NCBI RefSeq assembly: GCF_035621135.1
Contig: NZ_CP141728.1
Span: forward strand, 1,488,001-1,552,000
Reading direction: 5' to 3'
Source: Sinanaerobacter sp. ZZT-01
GTDB taxonomy: Bacteria; Bacillota; Clostridia; Peptostreptococcales; Anaerovoracaceae
DNA length: 64,000 nt
Positions within the stretch are counted from its first letter, which is position 1; each line of letters opens with the position of its first letter. The notes beneath the pieces were generated by a model. The model worked only from the letters and a program-made list of their open reading frames with translations. It did not search any database and was not told the DNA's origin. Of the stretch, positions 37,567 through 45,042 are shown one piece after another. The position numbers and the translations under genes were made by a program.

Positions 37567-40434
37567 CTATGATTTTGTTTTGCCGATATTAAATAGAATC
37601 GACATAACGGTTCCAAGTACTACGAAATAAACACCAATGTCAAAAATCAATGCACTGGCAAGCTCTATTTTTCCAAACCAAGGAAGGATGATATGTCCGA
37701 AGGTCTGTGTTAAAAACGGCTTATGAAAATAAATGGATAAAATACCGCAGCCCCCAACGATAGAAAGCCCCAAAGGCAGGAACAAACCTACTTTAAATGG
37801 CAGATGAGACATAAAGTCTTTCCCAATTGTAATGTACATCAGAAGTAGAGCGCATGATGTCATTAGTCCTGCAATAAATCCACCGCCCGGGGCGTTATGA
37901 CCAGCGAGCAGAAGATAGACCGATACAAACAAAATAATGAAGGCAACCGGCTTTGAAAAGGTTAAGATAACTAGGTCATTGTCCTTTTGATGAGTTTTTT
38001 GCAGTGTGGTAGAAGCAAGCGCATTTGTCTCGGTGTAATCTTTTAAATAAGTAATATCTTCATCTATATAAGCATCATCAGAAATGGATTGTACCTTTCC
38101 ATTGTCGTCGGTAAAAAGGTGAAGAACGACATAAATGCTTAAGGATGCGAGACAAAGAACGGTGATCTCTCCCAGTGTATCCAGACCACGGAAATCTACT
38201 AAAGTTACATTCACAATGTTGCTGCCGCCACCCTTTGACTTGCTGAATGCGGTGTAAAACCAGGAAATGGATTCGTAGAATCGGTTTGAATGGGAGAAAA
38301 AGCTAAGGAAAGCAACGCTGAATCCCACAAGTAATGATAGGAGAATGTTTGAGACTCTCTTTTTTGGATTACTTTGTGCATGTGGTTCCATGCCAAGCGG
38401 AAACTGTTTTAAGACCAATACATACAGAATCAGAGTGACCGTTTCTACTAAAAGCTGAGTCAAGGCTAAATCAGGGGCACCAAACATAACAAAGAACATG
38501 GCGACCATATAACCGACAATTCCCATTGAAAGAATAGCGGCAACACGTTTTTTCATTCGTGTGGCAAGAATGGCTGCTGTCGCTGTGACAAATATCATAA
38601 CAACTTCAATTAATTCAATTTGAGCAAGATCGTTAGTAGACACTGCAGAGATAAAGCCATAGTACAAAATTGGATATCCAACAAGAAGTAAGCATGCGAG
38701 AATGATATAGGACAAGTAATTGGTGAGAGAACCTGTCATGTAAAAATTCGTAAAACGCCCCGTTACTTTTGGCAGACCATATAAACAGGTGTCGTAAATA
38801 CGATTTGCACTAAGCGGGAAGGAGTCTTGTCCAAGTTCTGGTTTACGTAAAGTTAGACGACTGTATAAAATCGCACCTCCAATAACAACGACAAGGGTCA
38901 TCATAAGCGGTACGGTAAATCCATGCCAGAACATAACGTGTATTTCAGGAAGAGAACCACTTACAACAAGAGCAGCCGGCGCAATCAAAGCATGGGCTGC
39001 GATGTTTGGGAAAAAAGCAACAAGCAGGTTCAAAAGAACCAAAAGTATTGTAGGAAAAAGCATACCAATCGGTGCTTCATGTGGTTTTTTTGGAGTGACG
39101 CAAGAGACTTCCTTACCAAGAAAAACAGCACTGAAAAGATGCAGTGAATATACAAATGTAAAAAGGCTCGCTAAGACTGCAATCAGAGGAATGATGTAGG
39201 CAAAGCTTCCTAAGAAGGAAAAGGCATGAGACGGAGCCTCCGCAGCAGCCTCAAAGAAAAGTTCTTTACTTAAAAAACCTGAGAATGGAGGAAGACCTGC
39301 CATAGAAAATGATGCAATAAAAGCAATCATACCCGTATAAGGCATGGCTTTTCCCAGTCCGTGAAGCAGTGACAAATCTCTTGTTCCTGTCTCGTGATCT
39401 ACCATTCCGGTCATAAGAAACAAGCTGCCTTTAAAAGCAGAATGATTCAAAAGGTGAAATAAGCCAGCAAAGATTGCGGCTTTAGTACCGATACCGAATA
39501 AACATAAGATAAGACCCAATTGGCTTATGGTGGAATAAGCAAGCAAAGCCTTTAAATCTTTTTGACTGAGAGCAGTAAAAGAGCCAAAAAGAAGAGAAAT
39601 AAGGCCGACAAAGGTAATTGTTGTATTCCACAATACGGTATCTCCAAGAAGTGGTGTGAAACGGGCAACGAGAAAGATCCCGGCCTTTACCATAGTAGCA
39701 GAGTGCAGGTAGCAGCTGATCGGTGTTGGAGCCTCCATTGCGGACGGAAGCCAAATGTGAAAGGGTACTTGCGCAGATTTAGTAAAAGCACCGATTAGCA
39801 GTAAAATAGAAGCGGCCGGATAGAGGCTGCTTTGACGGATCAAATCATAGGAATTCATTAGTTCATTGATTTCAAAGGTACCGGCTATATTTCCAATAAG
39901 AATAAACGAAATTAACATACAAAATCCACCGGAAACAGTGATAAGCAGCGCTTTTTGAGCGCCATAGCAGGAACGCTCCTTCTCAAACCAAAAGCCAATT
40001 AAAAGGAAGCTGGATATACTTGTCAACTCCCAGAAAAAGTATAGCAGTATTAAATTGTTTGAAGTAACAACGCCCAACATCGCCCCCATAAATAGGAGCA
40101 GGAAAGCATAAAAGTGAACCAAGCGTTCTCGCTCGGATAAATAGTATATAGAGTACAGGATTACTAAAATTCCAACGAAGCTGATGAGAAGTGCAAAAAA
40201 TAGTGAAAGACCGTTGATTTCAAAAGAAAGTGTAATTTTTAACATAGGAATCCAAGATAAACTTGTTGATATGGTCTCACCTGAAAGGGTTCGTGGCAGC
40301 ATTGCAAGATAAAATAAAAACAGCACAATTGGAACCGGAAGTGCTGTCCAGCCCAGTTTTGTTTTAATAAATCGATGGGATATCATAATAAAAAATGAAA
40401 CAACAAATGGAATAAGTATTAATGAAAAAAGCAA
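37567..40434 (-). CDS. mrpA: Fused Mrp antiporter subunits A and B
   Basis: A protein of about 955 residues. Its first part (about 1-720) is NuoL-like MrpA with the usual proton-channel motifs (FFWELTSISSFLLIGFWFE, HIWLPSAMEAPTPISCYLHSATMVKAG) and a NuoJ-like segment. The last 140 or so residues (from FSKPVAFIILFVS through HNAPGGGFIAGL) are MrpB. Classical Firmicute operons encode MrpA (about 800) and MrpB (about 140) separately, so this is an AB hybrid and the operon has six genes. The start is probably TTG at 40434, with GAGGGGAG seven bases upstream; the ATG at 40500 has none. The complex exchanges Na+ or K+ for protons. Confidence 0.93.
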   Translation of the reverse strand: MLFSLILIPFVVSFFIMISHRFIKTKLGWTALPVPIVLFLFYLAMLPRTLSGETISTSLSWIPMLKITLSFEINGLSLFFALLISFVGILVILYSIYYLSERERLVHFYAFLLLFMGAMLGVVTSNNLILLYFFWELTSISSFLLIGFWFEKERSCYGAQKALLITVSGGFCMLISFILIGNIAGTFEINELMNSYDLIRQSSLYPAASILLLIGAFTKSAQVPFHIWLPSAMEAPTPISCYLHSATMVKAGIFLVARFTPLLGDTVLWNTTITFVGLISLLFGSFTALSQKDLKALLAYSTISQLGLILCLFGIGTKAAIFAGLFHLLNHSAFKGSLFLMTGMVDHETGTRDLSLLHGLGKAMPYTGMIAFIASFSMAGLPPFSGFLSKELFFEAAAEAPSHAFSFLGSFAYIIPLIAVLASLFTFVYSLHLFSAVFLGKEVSCVTPKKPHEAPIGMLFPTILLVLLNLLVAFFPNIAAHALIAPAALVVSGSLPEIHVMFWHGFTVPLMMTLVVVIGGAILYSRLTLRKPELGQDSFPLSANRIYDTCLYGLPKVTGRFTNFYMTGSLTNYLSYIILACLLLVGYPILYYGFISAVSTNDLAQIELIEVVMIFVTATAAILATRMKKRVAAILSMGIVGYMVAMFFVMFGAPDLALTQLLVETVTLILYVLVLKQFPLGMEPHAQSNPKKRVSNILLSLLVGFSVAFLSFFSHSNRFYESISWFYTAFSKSKGGGSNIVNVTLVDFRGLDTLGEITVLCLASLSIYVVLHLFTDDNGKVQSISDDAYIDEDITYLKDYTETNALASTTLQKTHQKDNDLVILTFSKPVAFIILFVSVYLLLAGHNAPGGGFIAGLMTSCALLLMYITIGKDFMSHLPFKVGLFLPLGLSIVGGCGILSIYFHKPFLTQTFGHIILPWFGKIELASALIFDIGVYFVVLGTVMSILFNIGKTKS

Positions 40435-40595
40435 AAAATATCTCCCCTCAATAAAAACGGTTTTCTTATCAGATATAACTATTAAATCATATTTTACCAT
40501 AAGCGTGAAATAATTACGATAAAAACCTTATTGATAAAAGAATAAAAAGTAGAATAAGAAGATGACTATTAAAAGAAAATGTCCGATTAGATGTA

Positions 40596-40624
40596 TTGAC
40601 AAAATAGATAAATTTTTCTATATT
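40596..40624 (+). promoter_or_regulatory. Promoter of the tRNA-Ala gene
   Basis: TTGACA, a 17-base spacer and TATATT, about 20 bases before the tRNA. The start is predicted near 40631. Confidence 0.8.
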
Positions 40625-40645
40625 AGTAAATAGAAAAGAATATGA

Positions 40646-40721
40646 GGGGAATTGGCGCAGCTGGGAGCGCGTTTGACTGGCAGTCAAGAGGTCAGGGGTT
40701 CGATCCCCCTATTCTCCACCA
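40646..40721 (+). tRNA. tRNA-Ala (anticodon GGC)
   Basis: A full cloverleaf can be folded: acceptor GGGGAAT/ATTCTCC (one G-U), D-stem GCGC/GCGC, anticodon stem TTTGA/TCAAG with loop CTGGCAG giving anticodon GGC (codon GCC), and T-arm AGGGG-TTCGATC-CCCCT. The CCA end is encoded. It has its own promoter and terminator. The accessory gene block starts directly after it. Confidence 0.95.
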
Positions 40722-40726
40722 CTGGA

Positions 40727-40769
40727 AAAGTTCGGGAAATCAGAAATCAACGGTTTACCGAACTTTTTG
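40727..40769 (+). terminator. Terminator after tRNA-Ala
   Basis: AAAGTTCGG pairs perfectly with CCGAACTTT across a loop of about 22 bases, followed by TTTTTG. Confidence 0.8.
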
Positions 40770-40870
40770 TTATATATTACTACACCATGAATGAATAGTT
40801 TGGTTTGATAATCGTTTAGAATAAATCACGGACGTAGCCTGGTAGCTTATTCTTACTTTATTTCATGCTA

Positions 40871-42130
40871 TTAGGATGCAATTACCGTATCACTCAGTTG
40901 ATGGAACACGGCTTGGGACACTGTGCACAAGCCAAGGCAGGCTGCAAATGCACCAAAATAAATCCAATCAACGTTGGTTGAAAGGAATTCAAACAACACG
41001 CCGTATATCACCTGTCCAATCGGATTACCGCACATGGCAAGGCACATGATCAAAGCCATGACTTTTCCGGTGAGGGTACCAGGTGTAATCTTTTGCAGAT
41101 AGGTGATCATTTCCACGTTGAAGATCGTTGAAATCACCATCATAATTACACAAAAGCCGGAAATAAGAAAATATGTTGTCATTGAACCGATTGGTAGTCG
41201 AAGTGCAAGGCCCATTGGGAATAGCGACGCCGTACACCAGAAGAGCAGCCTTGCTCCGTGGCTTGCTTTTAGCTTATGACCAACCATGCCTGAGAGCAGT
41301 CCGCCCAATAGCCCGCCAGCCGCCAGTGCACCCTCGGCATAACCGTAAAGGCGGTTTCCGGTTGCTTGGTCAAATCCTAAATGGCTGGTGATGAGGATGG
41401 GTAGACCTACAATAATCAGTGCCGAAAAGACCATATTGACTGCGGAGAGCAGAAAACCTAGCCGTATAATTTCTGAACGCTCATGACGGATAAAATGCCA
41501 ACTTTCCCGCAGATCGGAAGCGACGAGAGAGCGTATGCTCCCCTCAGAATCTCGCTTTTCAAAGGGAATGTGAATAAAGATTTCCATAACGGCAGAGAAG
41601 AAAAAGCAGACAATGCTGAGATACAAAACCGGCCTTATTCCGTAAAATCCGAAGATCAGTCCGCCCAGGACAGGACCTACTACTCCGGACAGTGAGTTTA
41701 CCATGTTAATAACGGCGTTTCCGGCCATCAGCTTGTCGGGTGGTGTCAGCACCGGCAATGATGCTTGCACTGTGGGTTGATATGCGCCCTGAATGCCATA
41801 GAGCAGCATCAGGACGGTGATGAGTAAAGGCACCAAAGGGAGGCTCTCAAAGCTTAGTGAGTAAAATAGCATCAGTGCTGCGGTAAAGCAATCCAGCCAT
41901 ACCATCACGTTCCGCTTGTTTACTCGATCGGCTACAATACCACCGACTGGTGAAAGTAGTAGCATCGGCAGAAAAGAAAGCGCCATAACAAGCCCGTACA
42001 GTGCGGCGGAATGGGTTTTGTTAAGCAGATAGAGCGGCAACGCATAACGAAGGATATTGTTGCCAAACAGAGAAATGATCTGGCCGATTACAACCATTAA
42101 AAAATCTCGATGAAATAGTTTTGTGTTCAT
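40871..42130 (-). CDS. MFS efflux transporter, TetR-linked
   Basis: A 419-residue, 12-helix major facilitator of the macrolide/multidrug or siderophore exporter branch. Motif A is visible as GGIVADRVNKRN. Starting at 42130 puts GGAGG eight bases upstream; a longer in-frame form would cross the palindrome at 42150. It follows the tetR gene on the same strand, and the palindrome between them suggests direct control. Substrate unknown. Confidence 0.88.
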   Translation of the reverse strand: MNTKLFHRDFLMVVIGQIISLFGNNILRYALPLYLLNKTHSAALYGLVMALSFLPMLLLSPVGGIVADRVNKRNVMVWLDCFTAALMLFYSLSFESLPLVPLLITVLMLLYGIQGAYQPTVQASLPVLTPPDKLMAGNAVINMVNSLSGVVGPVLGGLIFGFYGIRPVLYLSIVCFFFSAVMEIFIHIPFEKRDSEGSIRSLVASDLRESWHFIRHERSEIIRLGFLLSAVNMVFSALIIVGLPILITSHLGFDQATGNRLYGYAEGALAAGGLLGGLLSGMVGHKLKASHGARLLFWCTASLFPMGLALRLPIGSMTTYFLISGFCVIMMVISTIFNVEMITYLQKITPGTLTGKVMALIMCLAMCGNPIGQVIYGVLFEFLSTNVDWIYFGAFAACLGLCTVSQAVFHQLSDTVIAS

Positions 42131-42149
42131 GTAAGTTCCTCCTTGATAA

Positions 42150-42166
42150 ATACCAAACGTTGGTAT
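42150..42166. promoter_or_regulatory. Palindromic operator between tetR and the MFS gene
   Basis: ATACCAA-ACG-TTGGTAT is a perfect seven-plus-seven palindrome, of the type bound by TetR repressors. It lies 20 bases before the MFS start. Confidence 0.75.
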
Positions 42167-42207
42167 GTATAAATTTAAAAAATGAAACCCTTTATTGGGC
42201 ATTCATT

Positions 42208-42864
42208 TTATTTGGGTTTCTGATTCACGAGAGCGCAGTATCTCCTGTAAGATTCTATCATCTGTTCATCTAGCAACTCGATTCCCATATTCTTTAAGAT
42301 CGAATTGAAAAAGCGAACCCGCTTTTCCATACTATCCACATCCGTTTCAATCACTAACGGATTAAGCCAAAGATTCGTCAGCATAGTGATGACCTCCGCA
42401 AGTTCCTTTGGATACTCTGTGAGAATAGAGCCATCTGATACGCCTTGCTCAATGACAGGCTGGACATAGTGCGGCACAACATCCGAAAAGATTTCATGCA
42501 TCTGCATGGCCAACAATTTTGAATGTTTCAACATATTTGGTGCTACTGTAAAAACAATGTCACGGTCTGCGCTGGAAAGCGATTGATAAAATATCCTTTT
42601 CAGTTTTTCGTAACCGGTAAGTCTGGAATCATCCCGAATGGCTGTCAATTCTCTGATGATTTGCTTATTGAATCGGTCACCCACTGCATTGAAAATCTCT
42701 TCCTTGGATTTGAAGTGATGGTAGACGGCACCTTTGGAAAGGCCGCCCAGACCATTGATAATTTCCTGTATGGAAGTGTGCTCATATCCCTTCTCGAGAA
42801 ACAGCTGCTGTGCCACGTCCAATATCAATCGGATGGTCTCCTCTGGGTATTTGTTCCGCGCCAT
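42208..42864 (-). CDS. TetR family transcriptional regulator
   Basis: A 218-residue regulator. The N-terminal helix-turn-helix (ILDVAQQLFLEKGYEHTSIQEIINGLGGLSKGAVYHHFKSKEEIF) is textbook TetR; the C-terminal ligand domain is not recognisable. The start has AGGAGGTG upstream. It is the first gene of a minus-strand unit with the MFS exporter, preceded by a consensus promoter and a palindrome at the start point, so it is probably self-repressed. Confidence 0.93.
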   Translation of the reverse strand: MARNKYPEETIRLILDVAQQLFLEKGYEHTSIQEIINGLGGLSKGAVYHHFKSKEEIFNAVGDRFNKQIIRELTAIRDDSRLTGYEKLKRIFYQSLSSADRDIVFTVAPNMLKHSKLLAMQMHEIFSDVVPHYVQPVIEQGVSDGSILTEYPKELAEVITMLTNLWLNPLVIETDVDSMEKRVRFFNSILKNMGIELLDEQMIESYRRYCALVNQKPK

Positions 42865-42883
42865 AGTGCACCTCCTTCTCTAT

Positions 42884-42902
42884 AACATACCAGTAGTATG
42901 TT
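42884..42902. promoter_or_regulatory. Palindromic operator at the minus-strand tetR start point
   Basis: AACATAC-CAGTA-GTATGTT is a perfect seven-plus-seven inverted repeat located just downstream of the -10 element, where bound repressor would block transcription. It shares the ATACC half-site core with the operator at 42150. Confidence 0.7.
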
Positions 42903-42905
42903 TGA

Positions 42906-42934
42906 ATTATATTATAGTAATTTCACGTTGTCAA
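42906..42934 (-). promoter_or_regulatory. Consensus sigma-A promoter of the minus-strand tetR gene
   Basis: Read on the minus strand: TTGACA, a 17-base spacer and TATAAT, identical to consensus at all twelve positions. Confidence 0.92.
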
Positions 42935-43029
42935 TCGAAATTTCATAGCATTGGAGCCTTAGCTTCTCAATAACTCCAAGTTTAATGGCCAGGCAAAACC
43001 TCCTAAAACAATTTTTTAACCGAGGGCTA

Positions 43030-43058
43030 TTGACAAAGCATACAAAGTACTATATCAT
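43030..43058 (+). promoter_or_regulatory. Sigma-A promoter of the plus-strand tetR-exporter operon
   Basis: TTGACA, a 17-base spacer and TATCAT. The predicted start falls inside the palindrome at 43066. Confidence 0.88.
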
Positions 43059-43065
43059 CATATCG

Positions 43066-43082
43066 ACAGACAGTCGGTCTGT
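43066..43082. promoter_or_regulatory. Palindromic operator at the plus-strand tetR start point
   Basis: ACAGAC-AGTCG-GTCTGT is a perfect six-plus-six inverted repeat directly downstream of the -10 element. Its sequence differs from the ATACC-type operators, so the two TetR proteins probably do not cross-bind. Confidence 0.75.
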
Positions 43083-43100
43083 AAGATTGGAGATGTAATA

Positions 43101-43751
43101 ATGAGGATTGTTAAAGAAGCTGTAGAACGCCGTAATGAGATTCTGGATGCGGCTGACGAACTCTTTGGTAAAAAAGGATTTGACGGTACCAGTACAAACG
43201 ATATTTTAGATATAGTAGGAATTGCGAGGGGGACGCTTTATTATCATTTCAAGTCAAAAGAGGAGATTTTGGATGCATTGATTGAGCGCTATAACGAGCA
43301 ACTGATTAAAAATGCAAAAAAGGCTGCCAGTGATAAGAGTTTATCAGTAAATGAACGCATGGTTCGAGCGATCACTTCGCTCAACATAAGCGGTGGGAGC
43401 GGCAGTCAGATTATCGAACAGATGCATAAACCGCAAAATGCACTGATGCATCAGAAGACACAGTATGCTATGCTCATGGGGATAACACCCATACTTGCTG
43501 AAATAGTTCGCGAGGGAAACGATCAGGGAATTTACGATACACCTTATCCATACGAATGCATGGAAATGATTATGGCCTATGGAAGCACCATTTTTGATGA
43601 TGCGATGATTGTTATGAGTGCGGATGAAAAAGAGCTGAGGATTCAGGCTTTCATTTTCAATATAGAAAGATTACTTGGAGTTCCTGCCGGAAGTATGGTC
43701 AAGTATGTTATGCGGATGCTTGTTAGCAGTGATGAGGAGGATCATGAATAA
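43101..43751 (+). CDS. TetR family transcriptional regulator
   Basis: A 216-residue regulator. Its N-terminal helix-turn-helix (ILDAADELFGKKGFDGTSTNDILDIVGIARGTLYYHFKSKEEIL) is well conserved. It is the first gene of an operon with an MFS exporter and an ABC exporter, has its own promoter and operator, and overlaps the MFS gene by eight bases. The inducer is unknown. Confidence 0.93.
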   Translation: MRIVKEAVERRNEILDAADELFGKKGFDGTSTNDILDIVGIARGTLYYHFKSKEEILDALIERYNEQLIKNAKKAASDKSLSVNERMVRAITSLNISGGSGSQIIEQMHKPQNALMHQKTQYAMLMGITPILAEIVREGNDQGIYDTPYPYECMEMIMAYGSTIFDDAMIVMSADEKELRIQAFIFNIERLLGVPAGSMVKYVMRMLVSSDEEDHE

Positions 43752-45042
43752 TTCAAAACAGTCTTTTGGGAAGTTCATTCTTCTTTGGTCAGGTCAGCTT
43801 GTTTCTGCAATTGGCAGCGGGCTTACTGCCTTTGGACTAGGTGTATATGTTTATCAGCAGACCGGAAAGGTGTCTACTATGGCACTTGTCACTCTGCTTG
43901 CGTTTTTGCCGTCACTCTTACTAAGTGCACCGGCAGGCGTGCTTGCCGACCGCTATGACCGCAGGCTGTTAATGGTAATTGGTGACAGCCTTTCCGCAGT
44001 TGGGTTAGTGTTTATCCTCATCTGTATGCTTTACGGGGAAGCGCACCTTTGGCAAATTTGTGTCGGCGTAAGTATCAGCTCTGTTTTCTCATCTCTTCTT
44101 GAGCCTTCATATAAAGCGACGGTTACGGATTTGCTGACCGAAGAGCAGTATACAAAAGCAAGCGGACTTGTACAGACGGCAGCCTCAGCAAAATATCTGA
44201 TTTCTCCTATCATCGCCGGATATCTGCTTGTTGTTTCGGATATCAAGCTGCTCCTGATTATTGATATCAGCACCTTTTTTGTAACAGTTTTATCGACTTT
44301 TGTGGTGCGCCGCGGTCTCAAGGCAAAATCAGGAGTACAAATAGATTCTTTCATCTGTGAATTTAAAGAAGGCTGGGAAGCAATATCTGAAAAACGTGGG
44401 GTGCTGATTCTTGTAATGATAACTTCAATTATAACTTTTTTTCTTGGATTTATACAAACGCTCTCTGCGCCAATGATCCTTGCATTTTCAGACAGTGCTT
44501 TGCTGGGAACTACCGAAACGATCTGCGCCTCTGGTATGTTGGTGACAAGCGTCATCGTTGGAATTGTTCCCATTAAAAAGAGCTATGTGAAGCTGCTGTC
44601 AGGCTCGTTGTTCAGCGCCGGATTGTTTATGGTGGGATTCGGATTCCGTGAGAACCTTGTTCTCATTTGCATCATGGGATTTTTGTTTTTTGCAATGCTT
44701 CCGCTGGCAAACACGAGTCTGGATTATCTTATTCGTACGAATATCAAAAACGTCGTTCAAGGCAGAGCATGGGGGTTGATAGGGCTTATTTCACAGCTGG
44801 GATATGTTATAGCCTATGTTCTTTCAGGCATTCTTTCGGATTATGTGTTTACCCCTCTTTTAAGTAACGACGGAGCACTTGCGGGAACCATTGGAAAAGT
44901 GATTGGTACTGGAAATGGCAGAGGCGCCGGTTTTCAAATAATCATTGCAGGGATGCTTTTATGTGTTACTGCATTTGCGATTTACGTTATGAGGAGCATA
45001 AAAGAACTGGAGAAAAGAGGTTGCGTATGTACTTCAGAATAA
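43744..45042 (+). CDS. MFS efflux transporter
   Basis: A 432-residue, 12-helix major facilitator with motif A as GVLADRYDRR. Starting at 43744 puts GAGGAGG directly upstream and overlaps the tetR stop; longer in-frame starts lie inside tetR. It overlaps the next gene, an ABC permease, by 16 bases. An MFS and an ABC exporter under one TetR suggest a resistance or export module for one compound class. Confidence 0.9.
   Translation: MNNSKQSFGKFILLWSGQLVSAIGSGLTAFGLGVYVYQQTGKVSTMALVTLLAFLPSLLLSAPAGVLADRYDRRLLMVIGDSLSAVGLVFILICMLYGEAHLWQICVGVSISSVFSSLLEPSYKATVTDLLTEEQYTKASGLVQTAASAKYLISPIIAGYLLVVSDIKLLLIIDISTFFVTVLSTFVVRRGLKAKSGVQIDSFICEFKEGWEAISEKRGVLILVMITSIITFFLGFIQTLSAPMILAFSDSALLGTTETICASGMLVTSVIVGIVPIKKSYVKLLSGSLFSAGLFMVGFGFRENLVLICIMGFLFFAMLPLANTSLDYLIRTNIKNVVQGRAWGLIGLISQLGYVIAYVLSGILSDYVFTPLLSNDGALAGTIGKVIGTGNGRGAGFQIIIAGMLLCVTAFAIYVMRSIKELEKRGCVCTSE

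Noticed and set aside
44031-44573. A 180-codon antisense frame opposite the MFS exporter gene
   Set aside because: It lies wholly in a well-supported transporter gene and has no domain match by eye.
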